A stretch of DNA of 64,000 nucleotides from Rhodoplanes serenus (GTDB lineage Bacteria; Pseudomonadota; Alphaproteobacteria; Rhizobiales; Xanthobacteraceae). Positions 27,739 to 36,421 of this stretch are shown here, in pieces. Position 1 is the first letter of the stretch, and the number at the start of each line of letters is the position of its first letter. Made by a program: the position numbers and the translations under genes. Under the pieces are notes generated by a model that had not been told where the DNA came from, made no database searches, and saw only the letters and a program-made list of their open reading frames with translations. Where the stretch lies: the NCBI GenBank assembly GCA_009720755.1, contig WNKV01000017.1:1-64000 (forward strand), written 5' to 3'.

Positions 27739-27825
27739 GATGTCACTCCCGAAGAGCGCCGCCGGAGGGCTCCGGCCGACGTTCCTTATGGCCAGTCCAA
27801 ACTAGAGGGTGGTGAGGGGTGGATG

Positions 27826-27839
27826 TTGACGACGGTCAA
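27826..27839. promoter_or_regulatory. FixK/FNR-like box between uspA-type gene and glcD
   Basis: TTGACGACGGTCAA is a perfect TTGA-N6-TCAA dyad. Its centre is about 94 bases upstream of the stress protein ATG (minus strand), compatible with activation at -41.5 and a leader of about 50 bases. It is about 208 bases upstream of glcD, so an effect on that gene is possible but less well placed. Confidence 0.55.
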
Positions 27840-28040
27840 AGCCTAGGACGCGGTGGCGGTCCGCTCAAGCATCGCCGGCGTCTGGTCGCGGGACGCGCCT
27901 GCGGCGCCCGGTCGCCGCGATGCGATCGCGGCCGCTGCGTCGACGCCCTTACGGCGCGCCGCGTCCCGCGCTAGAACAACGACAACAACAGACCGGCACG
28001 CGCGACGCGATGGGCCGGCGACCCTCAGGAGGAGCGTCCG

Positions 28041-29534
28041 ATGAGCGTGACGATGCCGCCGCGCGACGAAGCCGTGCTGGCGCGACGCGACCAGATCGTC
28101 GCGGCGCTTCGCCGCATCGTGCCGGGCGAAGGCGTGATCGCCACCGAGCGCGAGATGCGGCCCTACGAGTCCGACGGCCTCACCGCGTATCGCCAGCTGC
28201 CGCTCGTCGTGGTGCTGCCGAGCACCACCGAGCAGGTCTCACAGGTGCTGCGCTACTGTCACGACGCCGGCGTCAAGGTGGTGCCGCGCGGGGCCGGGAC
28301 CTCGCTGTCGGGCGGCGCGTTGCCGCTCGGCGACGGCGTGCTGCTCGGCATGGCGAAGTTCAACCGGGTGCGCTCCATCGACTTCGCCGACCGCGTCGCG
28401 GTGGTCGAGCCGGGGGTGACCAACCTCGCCGTCACCAAGGCGGTGGAGCATGCCGGCTTCTATTATGCGCCCGATCCGTCGTCGCAGATCGCCTGCACGA
28501 TCGGCGGCAACATCGCCGAGAACTCCGGCGGCGTGCACTGCCTGAAGTACGGGCTGACCACCAACAACGTGCTGGGCTGCGAGCTGGTGCTGATGACCGG
28601 CGAGGTGGTGCGGCTCGGCGGCGCCCACCTCGATGCCGGCGGCTACGATCTGCTCGGCATCGTCACCGGCTCGGAGGGGCTGCTCGGCGTCGTCACCGAG
28701 GTGACGGTCCGCATCCTGCAAAAGCCCGAGACGGCGCGCGCCATGCTGGTCGGCTTCGGCTCCACCGAGGCGGCCGGCGACTGTGTCGGGCGCATCATCG
28801 CGGCCGGCATCATCCCGGGCGGCATGGAGATGATGGACCGGCTCGCCACCGAGGCGGTGGAGCAATTCGTCCACGCCGGCTATCCGCTCGACGTCGAGGC
28901 GATCCTGATCGTCGAGCTCGACGGGCCGCGGGTCGAGTGCGACCACCTGATCGAGCAGGTGTCGGGCATCGCCCGCGACTGCGGCGCGCTGACGCTGCGG
29001 GTGTCGACCTCGGAGGAGGAGCGGTTGCTGTTCTGGGCCGGCCGCAAGGCGGCGTTCCCGGCGGTCGGCCGCATCTCGCCCGACTACTACTGCATGGACG
29101 GCACCATCCCGCGCGCCAAGCTGCCCTATGTGTTGCAGCGCACCCGCGCGCTGTCGGCCCAGTACGGGCTGCGCTGCGCCAACGTGTTCCACGCCGGCGA
29201 CGGCAACCTGCATCCGCTCATCCTCTACGACGCCAACCAGCCGGGCGAGCTGGAGCGGGCCGAGGCGTTCGGGGCCGACATCCTGCGGCTGTGCGTCGAG
29301 GTGGGCGGCGTCCTCACCGGCGAGCACGGGGTCGGCGTCGAGAAGCGCGACCTGATGCCGACGATGTTCTCGGACATCGATCTCGCCCACCAGCAGCGGC
29401 TCAAATGCGCCTTCGACCAGAAGGGGCTGCTCAACCCCGGCAAGGTCTTTCCGGTGCTCAGCACCTGCGCCGAGCTGGGCCGCATGCACGTCTCCGGCGG
29501 CCGCCTGGCGTTCCCCGACATCCCGAGGTTCTGA
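28041..29534 (+). CDS. Glycolate oxidase FAD subunit GlcD
   Basis: Flavoprotein subunit of 497 residues of glycolate oxidase/dehydrogenase, which converts glycolate to glyoxylate and passes electrons to the respiratory chain through GlcF. The PCMH-type FAD domain shows VVPRGAGTSLSGGALP and NIAENSGGVHCLKYGL (about residues 83-175). The FAD-oxidase C domain shows CANVFHAGDGNLHPLILYD and LTGEHGVGVEKRDLM. A strong AGGAGG lies eight bases before the ATG. glcE and glcF follow on the same strand. Length matches E. coli GlcD. Confidence 0.95.
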   Translation: MSVTMPPRDEAVLARRDQIVAALRRIVPGEGVIATEREMRPYESDGLTAYRQLPLVVVLPSTTEQVSQVLRYCHDAGVKVVPRGAGTSLSGGALPLGDGVLLGMAKFNRVRSIDFADRVAVVEPGVTNLAVTKAVEHAGFYYAPDPSSQIACTIGGNIAENSGGVHCLKYGLTTNNVLGCELVLMTGEVVRLGGAHLDAGGYDLLGIVTGSEGLLGVVTEVTVRILQKPETARAMLVGFGSTEAAGDCVGRIIAAGIIPGGMEMMDRLATEAVEQFVHAGYPLDVEAILIVELDGPRVECDHLIEQVSGIARDCGALTLRVSTSEEERLLFWAGRKAAFPAVGRISPDYYCMDGTIPRAKLPYVLQRTRALSAQYGLRCANVFHAGDGNLHPLILYDANQPGELERAEAFGADILRLCVEVGGVLTGEHGVGVEKRDLMPTMFSDIDLAHQQRLKCAFDQKGLLNPGKVFPVLSTCAELGRMHVSGGRLAFPDIPRF

Positions 29535-29631
29535 TGGGTCCGACGGATCGTTTCGACATGCGACAGGCTCCCTGCATCGCCGAGGCCGGGCTCGTCGCGG
29601 CGCTCAGACGGTGCGCGAGTGGAGGGCTCCG

Positions 29632-30867
29632 ATGACCGACACGCTCGCGCCGCGCGACGCCGGCGAGGTCGAGGCGGCGGTGCGCTGGGCGCTCGGCGCC
29701 GGCAAGACATTGGAGATCGTCGGGCACGGATCGAAGCGGGCCTTCGGCCGCCCGGCCCAGACCGACGCCACCCTCGATCTCTCGGCGCTGTCCGGCGTCA
29801 CCCTGTACGAGCCGACCGAGCTGGTGCTGTCGGCGCGGGCCGCGACGCCGATCGCCGAGATCGAGGCGCTGGTGGAGGCCGCAGGCCAGGCGCTCGCTTT
29901 CGAGCCGATGGATCTCGGCCCGCTGCTCGGCCAGCCACCGGGAGCCGGCACGCTCGGCGGCGTCGTCGCCACCAACCTGTCGGGACCGCGCCGCCTCAAG
30001 GCGGGCGCGGCGCGTGACCACGTCCTCGGCTTCACGGCGGTCTCGGGACGCGGCGAGACCTTCAAGGCGGGTGGCCGCGTGGTCAAGAACGTCACCGGCT
30101 ACGACCTGCCGAAGCTGCTGGCCGGCTCGTTCGGCACGCTCGCGGCGATGACCGACATCACCATCAAGACGCTGCCGCGGCCACAGACCGAGGCGAGCGT
30201 GCTGGTACTCGGGCTCGCGCCCGCGCAGGCCGTCGCCGCCATGGCGGCCGCCATGGGGTCGCCCTTCGAGGTGTCGGGCGCGGCGCATCTGCCGGCCGCG
30301 GTGGCCACCGCCGCCGGGGTCGCGGCGCTGCCCGGCGGTGTCGCCGTGACGGCGCTGCGTCTCGAAGGCGTCGCTCCCTCGGTGGCGCACCGGCGCGAGA
30401 GCCTGCTGGCGCTGCTCGCTCCCCACGGGAGCTGCGCGGATCTCGACGCCGGAGCGTCGCGGGCGCTGTGGCGGTCGATCCGCGACGTGACGCCGTTCGC
30501 GGCGAGCGAGGGCGGCGACGCCGCGGCGAGCCCGGTGTGGCGGGTCTCGACGGCGCCGTCGCGCGGGGCCGCGCTGGCAGCCGCCATCGCGTCGGCGTGC
30601 GACGCGCGCATTCTCTTCGACTGGGCCGGCGGGCTGATCTGGGTGGCGCTGCCGCCTTCGCCCGATGCCGGAGCCGCGGTGGTGCGCGGCGCCGTCGCGC
30701 GCTGCGGCGGCCATGCGACGCTGGTGCGGGCGCCGGCCGCGGTGCGCGCCGTCGTCGACGTGTTCGAGCCGCAGCCGGCGGCGCTCGCGGCGCTCACCCG
30801 TCGCGTCAAGGAGAGCTTCGACCCGCAGGGTGTGCTCGGGTCCGGACGCCTGTGGGCGGGTGTCTAG
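29632..30867 (+). CDS. Glycolate oxidase subunit GlcE
   Basis: Second FAD-binding subunit of glycolate oxidase, 411 residues, shorter than GlcD as usual. The FAD-binding region includes KTLEIVGHGSKRAFGRP near residue 30, GQPPGAGTLGGVVATNLSGPRRLKAGAARDHVLG (about 100-135) and GGRVVKNVTGYDLPKLLAGSFGTL (about 150-175), hallmark GlcE segments. The ATG at 29632 is chosen because GGAGGG lies six to eleven bases upstream; an in-frame GTG at 29611 lacks this. It ends nine bases before glcF. Confidence 0.93.
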   Translation: MTDTLAPRDAGEVEAAVRWALGAGKTLEIVGHGSKRAFGRPAQTDATLDLSALSGVTLYEPTELVLSARAATPIAEIEALVEAAGQALAFEPMDLGPLLGQPPGAGTLGGVVATNLSGPRRLKAGAARDHVLGFTAVSGRGETFKAGGRVVKNVTGYDLPKLLAGSFGTLAAMTDITIKTLPRPQTEASVLVLGLAPAQAVAAMAAAMGSPFEVSGAAHLPAAVATAAGVAALPGGVAVTALRLEGVAPSVAHRRESLLALLAPHGSCADLDAGASRALWRSIRDVTPFAASEGGDAAASPVWRVSTAPSRGAALAAAIASACDARILFDWAGGLIWVALPPSPDAGAAVVRGAVARCGGHATLVRAPAAVRAVVDVFEPQPAALAALTRRVKESFDPQGVLGSGRLWAGV

Positions 30868-30875
30868 GGGGTGCC

Positions 30876-32222
30876 ATGAAGACCGAGTTCTCCCTCGCCC
30901 GGCTCGCCGATCCGGCCATCGCGGAGGCCGACAAGATCCTGCGCGCCTGCGTCCATTGCGGCTTCTGCACGGCGACCTGCCCGACCTATGTGCTGCTCGG
31001 CGACGAGCTCGACTCCCCGCGCGGCCGCATCTACCTGATCAAGGACATGCTGGAGGCCGACCGGCCGGCCGCCGCCGAGGAGGTGAAGCATCTCGATCGC
31101 TGCCTCTCCTGTCTGTCCTGCATGACGACGTGTCCGTCCGGTGTGCATTACATGCACCTCGTCGACCACGCCCGCGTGCATGTGGAGGAGACTTATCGGC
31201 GCCCGTGGCACCAGCGGCTCCTGCGCGGGCTCCTGGTTCGCGTCATCCCCAACCCGTCGCTGTTCCGCCTCGCCAGCCGCGGGGCGGCGCTGGCGCGGCC
31301 GCTGGCGCCGCTCATGGAGCGGCTCGGCCTGGCGCCGTTCGCCGCCATGCTGCGCCTCGCGCCGACGCGGCCGCTGTCGGCACCCGCCGCGTCGGGGCGC
31401 GTCGTTGCGGCCGAGGGCGTGCGCCGCGGCCGCGTCGCCCTGCTGTCGGGCTGCGTTCAGCGGGTGCTGTCGCCGGAGATCAACGCGGCGGCGGTCCGGG
31501 TTTTGACGCGACATGGTTACGAGGTGGTGATGCCGGCCGGCGAGGGCTGCTGCGGCTCGCTCACCCATCACATGGGCGACGAGGCGCGAGCGCTGGCTTC
31601 GGCACGCGCCAATGTCACCGCCTTCGCGGCGGAGCTCGACGGCGCCGGCCTGGACGCGATCCTGTCGACCGCCTCGGGCTGCGGCACCACGATGAAGGAC
31701 TACGGCTTCATGCTGCGCACCGATCCGGCCTTCGCGGCACCGGCAGCGCGGGTCGCCGCCGCGGTGCGGGACATCGGCGAGTTCCTCTACGGGCTCGGCG
31801 ATCTCCGCCGCCGGCCGGTGCCGTCCGTGACGGTCGCCTACCAGGCACCGTGCTCGTTGCAGCACGGCCAGAAGGTCGTCCGTCAGCCCAAGGAGGTGCT
31901 GGCGCGGCTCGGTTTCGTCGTGCGCGACGCCGCCGAAGGGCATCTCTGCTGCGGCTCCGCCGGCGTCTACAACATCCTTCAGCCGGAGCTCGCCGGCCGC
32001 CTGCGCGACCGCAAGATCGCCAACCTGGAGGCGGTGGGAGCCGACGTGATCGCGGCCGCCAATATCGGCTGCATCACTCAGATCGCCGCTGGCACCGCGC
32101 GGCCGGTGCTGCATCCGATCGAGCTGATCGACTGGGCGACGGGCGGCCCGGTGCCGGCGGCCTGCACGCATCTCGACGCCAGCCCGCGCGAGGTGCGCAC
32201 GCCTGCGGTGGCGGCGACGTGA
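30876..32222 (+). CDS. Glycolate oxidase iron-sulfur subunit GlcF
   Basis: Iron-sulfur electron-transfer subunit of 448 residues. Two [4Fe-4S] ferredoxin motifs are visible, CVHCGFCTATCP (about residues 24-35) and CLSCLSCMTTCP (about 75-86). Two CCG domains follow (EGCCGSLTHHMGD and HLCCGSAGVYN), as in GlcF and heterodisulfide-reductase-type subunits. It completes GlcDEF and probably links to the quinone pool at the inner face of the membrane. Its stop is followed by a 536-bp gap and then H1-like and malate synthase genes, which would consume the glyoxylate formed. Confidence 0.95.
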   Translation: MKTEFSLARLADPAIAEADKILRACVHCGFCTATCPTYVLLGDELDSPRGRIYLIKDMLEADRPAAAEEVKHLDRCLSCLSCMTTCPSGVHYMHLVDHARVHVEETYRRPWHQRLLRGLLVRVIPNPSLFRLASRGAALARPLAPLMERLGLAPFAAMLRLAPTRPLSAPAASGRVVAAEGVRRGRVALLSGCVQRVLSPEINAAAVRVLTRHGYEVVMPAGEGCCGSLTHHMGDEARALASARANVTAFAAELDGAGLDAILSTASGCGTTMKDYGFMLRTDPAFAAPAARVAAAVRDIGEFLYGLGDLRRRPVPSVTVAYQAPCSLQHGQKVVRQPKEVLARLGFVVRDAAEGHLCCGSAGVYNILQPELAGRLRDRKIANLEAVGADVIAAANIGCITQIAAGTARPVLHPIELIDWATGGPVPAACTHLDASPREVRTPAVAAT

Positions 32223-32758
32223 CGGAACCACGGCGGCACGGTGGAGCGGCCTCGTTCGCGCCGTGCTCGCGGCGTTTCGCACTCCGGCTCGCCGCGTCCG
32301 CGTGTCCTCCATGTCGCTGTGTTGCACTGCGCATGTGAGCGCGTGGCGACGAGCATTCCGGTCGTCGATCATGTGCGAAGCACGACTAACATCGCGAAAC
32401 ACGGTGCCGGAGTTGGCGAATCGGTTGCGCGAGCGCAAGATCGTGATTATCGAGAAGACTGCGCCCTGAGCGATCGTCGCCGACATCGTCGGTTCACTCC
32501 CTCCGATCGCCGCGGGCTTCGCAATCTCGGTCGTGCCGGTCGAGCGAAGGCATCGACACCAGCGGCCGGGGATCAGCGCCGAAGGTCATGGAGCAGCGGG
32601 GAATGGTCGAACACGGTGTGACCGCAAGGAGCGCCGCGCGTTCGTCCATAGCGTCGTGTGCGTCCGTCGTCGGTCCCTCCGGTCCGCGGACCGGCCCGGG
32701 CCCGGCTCTCATGGCATCGGCGTGACGTCGAGCTCAGCCGAGGATCGGAGAACCCAGC
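32223..32758. other. 536-bp intergenic region after glcF
   Basis: The region has lower GC than its surroundings and unusual codon-like content around 32300-32470. A 68-codon open frame at 32263-32469 has no recognisable domain and no clear ribosome site, so it is not called. The last 50 bases lead into the H1-like gene. No terminator with a U tract and no promoter consensus could be identified with confidence. Confidence 0.4.
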
Positions 32759-33322
32759 ATGGCGAAGACAGCAAAGAAAGCGACCGCGACGAAGGCGAAG
32801 AAGCCGGCGGCCAAGAAGGCCGCGACGAAGAAGCCGGCGGCCAAGACGGCGGCGCCGAGCCGCGCCCGCACGGCGGCCAAGTCGACGACCCGGTCGACCG
32901 CCAAGTCGGCGACGAAGTCGACGGCGAAGTCGCGCGCCACCACGGCCCGCAAGCCGGCCGGCGCCCGCAAGGCCGCCACCGCCGCGAAGAAGACGACGGC
33001 GCGCAAGCCGGCCGCCGCCAAGAAGGCCACCACGGCCCGCAAGCCCGCCGCCGCCAAGAAGACCACCACGGCGCGCAAGCCGGCCGCCAAGAAGGCCACC
33101 ACGGCCCGCAAGCCGGCCGCCAAGAAGACCGCCACGGCGCGCAAGCCGGCTGCCCGCAAGGCGACGACCCGTCGCGCCGCGGCGTCGGCCCGCGGCACCG
33201 CTCGCAAGCCGGCCGCACCGCGCAAGCGTGCCACCGCGCCCGCCTCGGCGCCCGAGGTTCCCACTGCGCCCGCCGACACGTCCGGCGAGTCCTCCGGCGA
33301 GTCGGCACCAGGCGCGTCCTGA
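32759..33322 (+). CDS. Histone H1-like lysine/alanine-rich DNA-binding protein
   Basis: Low-complexity basic protein of 187 residues, rich in Lys, Ala, Arg, Pro and Thr, arranged as degenerate repeats of the type KKATTARKPAA (about residues 85-135). An acidic/neutral tail (about 160-187) rich in Ser, Glu and Pro closes it. It resembles eukaryotic H1 C-terminal tails, Chlamydia Hc2 and bacterial H1-like proteins, which bind DNA non-specifically and compact the nucleoid. No folded domain is visible. The gene immediately precedes a second H1-like sequence that is fused to malate synthase. Confidence 0.85.
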   Translation: MAKTAKKATATKAKKPAAKKAATKKPAAKTAAPSRARTAAKSTTRSTAKSATKSTAKSRATTARKPAGARKAATAAKKTTARKPAAAKKATTARKPAAAKKTTTARKPAAKKATTARKPAAKKTATARKPAARKATTRRAAASARGTARKPAAPRKRATAPASAPEVPTAPADTSGESSGESAPGAS

Positions 33323-33460
33323 TCACGCCGCTGCCGCCGTCCGGCATCGCCGGAACGTCGGACGCGGCGCCACCCCCCGTCGCATCCCGCGCCCCCACGC
33401 GGTGACCGACGAGATCGAACAACCGGGCCGGTAAGGCAAAGACCAGTGTGAAGAGGTCCC

Positions 33461-35998
33461 ATGGTCGGCAAGGCACCCCGTAACACCAAGAAGAAGACGG
33501 GCGCCAAGAGCGCCAGGCAGGCGAGCGCCAGGCAGGCGAAGGGCGCCCCCGCGTCCGAGCCGCGGAAGCCCAAGACGGGCGCCGCCGCGGCAAGCGCCAC
33601 CAGCAAGATGGGCGCCGCAAAAGCGGCGGGGAGCCGAGCCGGCAAGCCGGCCAAGAATGCGTCCGGCGCCACCGGACGGAGCGCCCGCAAGGCTGCTTCG
33701 TCCAAGGCGCCGGCCGCCGCATCCCGAAAGGCGAAGCCGGTGACGTCGCGGACGACGAAATCGGCGGCCGCCAAGCCGAAGCCAGCGAGGTCCGCGGCGT
33801 CCAAGTCGGCTAGGCCGACGTCGCCTGCGGCGAAGTCGCTCGCCCGCAAGTCGGGGGCGTCGAAGTCGCCCGCGGCCAAGTCCAAGTCGCCTGCGGCGAA
33901 GTCACCTGCGGTGAAGTCGCCTGCGGCGAAGTCGGCGAAGCCGAAGTCGTCCGCAGCGAAGTCGGCGAAGTCCAGGTCGCCCGCAGCGACGTCGTCCACC
34001 CGCAAGTCTGCGGCGTCGACGCCGTCACGCCCGGCCGCGACCCGCGGCAAGGCGGTGGCGGGCAAGCCCGCGGCCAAGGCCGCGTCCCGCAAGCCTGCGG
34101 CCAAGGCCGCGACACGCAAGCCCGCGGCGGGCAAGCCCGCGGCGACGCGCCCGGCCCAGCCCGGCGGCAAAACCGTCTCCCGCGGCAAAACCGTCTCCCG
34201 CGGCAAGACCGTCTCCGGCGGCAAGACCGTCGGGCTCGGCCCCTTCGAGCTCGCCCGCGAGCGCGCCGCCGGCCGCGTCAAGCGGGCGGTCCGCCGCGTC
34301 GTCGCCACCGTCGCGGACGCCGCTGCGGCGGCTCTGAAGCCGGCGCCGCGTTCGGCCTCGGCCCTGCGTCCGTCGGTGAAGCCGCGCAGCGAGCGGCCGC
34401 GCGGCCGCGCCGCCACGCCGCCCGGCGTGGTGATCAAGGGCCGCATGGGGCCGCGCTATCCGGAGATCCTGGCGCCGGGCGCACTCGCCTTCGTGGCCGA
34501 GCTGCATCGCCGCTTCGACGGGCGTCGCCGCGAGCTGTTGGCCGCCCGCGCCGAGCGGCAGGCCCGCTTCGACGCCGGCGAGCTGCCCGACTTCCTGCCC
34601 GAGACCCGCGAGGTGCGCGAGGGCGACTGGACGGTGGCGCCGATCCCGGCCGACTTGCAGGACCGCCGGGTGGAGATCACCGGGCCGGTCGACCGCAAGA
34701 TGATCGTCAACGCCCTCAACTCGGGCGCGACGCATTTCATGGCGGACTTCGAGGACGCCAACGCGCCGACCTGGTCCAACAACATCGAGGGCCAGCTCAA
34801 TCTGCGCGACCGCTTCGAGGACAAGATCGACTTCACCGACGAGACCTCGGGCAAGCGCTACGCGATCGGCGACAAGCCGGCGGTGCTGATCGTCCGGCCG
34901 CGCGGCTGGCATCTGGTGGAGGAGCATCTGACCGTCGACGGCGAGCCGATCTCCGGGTCGCTGTTCGATTTCGGCCTCTACTTCTTCCACAACGCCAAGA
35001 CGCTCGTGGCGCGCGGCACCGGGCCGTACTTCTACATCCCGAAGCTCGAGTCCCATCTCGAGGCGCGGCTGTGGAACGACGTGTTCCTCTACGCTCAGGA
35101 GAAGCTCGGCCTGCCGCGCGGCACCATCAAGGTGACGGTGCTCATCGAGACGCTGCCGGCGGCGTTCGAGATGGACGAGATTCTGTACGAGCTGCGCGAC
35201 CACATCGCCGGGCTCAATGCCGGGCGCTGGGACTACATCTTCTCGTTCATCAAGAAGTTCGCCCGGCGCCCCGACTACGTGCTGCCCGATCGCGGCCAGG
35301 TGGTGATGGGCAAGGCGTTCCTCGGCGCCTATGCGACGCTGCTGATCAAGACCTGCCACCGCCGGCGTGCCTTCGCGATGGGTGGCATGGCGGCCCAGAT
35401 TCCGATCAAAGGCAACCCGGAGGCCAACGAGGCGGCCTTCGCCAAGGTGCGGGCCGACAAGGAACGCGAGGTCAAGGACGGCCACGACGGAACCTGGGTG
35501 GCGCATCCGGACCTCGTGCCGGTCGCCAAGGAGGTGTTCGACCGGCTGATGCCACAGCCCAACCAGGTCGACCGCCAGCGCGACGACGTCACGGTCGGGC
35601 AAGCCGATCTCCTGCGCATCCACGAGGGCACCAAGACCGAGGAGGGCTTCCGCCTCAACATCCGGGTCGGGGTGCAGTACGTCGAGGCGTGGCTGCGCGG
35701 CCGCGGCGCCGTGCCGATCTATAACCTGATGGAGGACGCGGCGACCGCCGAGATCTCCCGGGCGCAGATCTGGCAGTGGCTCCAATACGGGGCCGAGCTC
35801 GACAACGGCGTCAAGGCGACGCCGGAGTTCTTCGAGCGGGCGCTCGGCGAGGAGATGGAGCGGGTGCGGGACGAGCTCGGCGCCGAGGTCTACGACGCCG
35901 GCCGCTTCCCCGAGGCGATCGATCTGTTCCGCCGCCTGACGCTGGCGCCGACCTTCGAGGACTTCCTCACGGTGCCGGCCTACAAGCTGATCGTATGA
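33461..35998 (+). CDS. Malate synthase A with N-terminal histone H1-like extension
   Basis: Single open frame of 845 residues. Residues 1 to about 320 are low-complexity, basic and H1-like (runs of [14 protein letters not shown] and GKTVSR units, plus a helical [21 protein letters not shown] segment). Residues 322-845 are a full malate synthase [21 protein letters not shown] start, substrate Arg in IVRPRGWH, Mg-binding Glu in [14 protein letters not shown], and catalytic Asp in [13 protein letters not shown]. The enzyme condenses glyoxylate with acetyl-CoA to malate. GAAGAGG lies about seven bases before the ATG at 33461, while internal starts (GTG near 34427, ATG at 34445) lack a ribosome site. 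glcDEF upstream supplies glyoxylate. Confidence 0.9.
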   Translation: MVGKAPRNTKKKTGAKSARQASARQAKGAPASEPRKPKTGAAAASATSKMGAAKAAGSRAGKPAKNASGATGRSARKAASSKAPAAASRKAKPVTSRTTKSAAAKPKPARSAASKSARPTSPAAKSLARKSGASKSPAAKSKSPAAKSPAVKSPAAKSAKPKSSAAKSAKSRSPAATSSTRKSAASTPSRPAATRGKAVAGKPAAKAASRKPAAKAATRKPAAGKPAATRPAQPGGKTVSRGKTVSRGKTVSGGKTVGLGPFELARERAAGRVKRAVRRVVATVADAAAAALKPAPRSASALRPSVKPRSERPRGRAATPPGVVIKGRMGPRYPEILAPGALAFVAELHRRFDGRRRELLAARAERQARFDAGELPDFLPETREVREGDWTVAPIPADLQDRRVEITGPVDRKMIVNALNSGATHFMADFEDANAPTWSNNIEGQLNLRDRFEDKIDFTDETSGKRYAIGDKPAVLIVRPRGWHLVEEHLTVDGEPISGSLFDFGLYFFHNAKTLVARGTGPYFYIPKLESHLEARLWNDVFLYAQEKLGLPRGTIKVTVLIETLPAAFEMDEILYELRDHIAGLNAGRWDYIFSFIKKFARRPDYVLPDRGQVVMGKAFLGAYATLLIKTCHRRRAFAMGGMAAQIPIKGNPEANEAAFAKVRADKEREVKDGHDGTWVAHPDLVPVAKEVFDRLMPQPNQVDRQRDDVTVGQADLLRIHEGTKTEEGFRLNIRVGVQYVEAWLRGRGAVPIYNLMEDAATAEISRAQIWQWLQYGAELDNGVKATPEFFERALGEEMERVRDELGAEVYDAGRFPEAIDLFRRLTLAPTFEDFLTVPAYKLIV
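34166..34237 (+). repeat. Four tandem 18-bp repeats encoding GKTVSR-like units
   Basis: Four head-to-tail 18-bp units begin at 34166, 34184, 34202 and 34220 and encode [18 protein letters not shown] and GKTVGL. They lie inside the H1-like extension of the malate synthase gene and preserve frame. Upstream (about 33840-33990) a looser array of KSPAAKS-type units is also repetitive at DNA level. Confidence 0.85.
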
Positions 35999-36421
35999 CG
36001 GCAGCAGGGCCGCGGGCGGCCCCGCTGGTCGCCCGGCGGCTGCCGTGGCCGGCTCGTTAACAAACCCTTAAAGCCCCCTCTATCCGGAGGGGGCTTTTTT
36101 TATATGGCTTTTATACCGGAGAGCCGGGCGTCTCGACCGCCCAGCATGACAGTCATCCGTAGCGGTTCGGGGGCCATAGCATCGCATTAATCCGGGGCGG
36201 TGGGTCGAGTGCGGCCCCATTGTGGCAGAAATGCAACTTCCCTCTTAAACCTATTTGGGCTGCCTAAGAAGGCGGCAATTGCCACGCGAATGACCTTGCG
36301 ACGCAGCGGGCCCTTATGAGTTTATGAACCACGAACTGCCGCCGTCGGGGGGCGACGGCCCAGTGAATGGGTACAGGCGAGCGCCGCCGTTCGGCGCGTC
36401 TCGCGAGGGAAGGGGGCTCTG
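35999..36421. other. Intergenic region between aceB and the TorF porin gene
   Basis: This 423-bp gap begins with a strong terminator (annotated separately). The remainder is distinctly AT-richer than coding DNA and contains the 10-bp palindrome GGCAATTGCC (36274-36283) and an AT-rich stretch around 36240-36265, consistent with a porin promoter region and long leader. No open frame is supported. Confidence 0.45.
36071..36101 (+). terminator. Rho-independent terminator after malate synthase
   Basis: A perfect 10-bp stem, AAGCCCCCTC (36071-36080) and GAGGGGGCTT (36087-36096), with a six-base loop, runs into a tract of seven T. It lies 73 bases after the aceB stop and is the clearest intrinsic terminator in the window. 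Confidence 0.92.

Noticed and set aside
32759..34237. CRISPR array
   Set aside because: The repeats are short, tandem and coding (KPAA and GKTVSR units), with no regular spacers and no cas genes in the window.
33461..34420. Separate second H1-like gene ending before malate synthase
   Set aside because: No stop codon occurs between the basic region and the enzyme, and no ribosome site precedes internal starts; one fused gene is the simpler reading.
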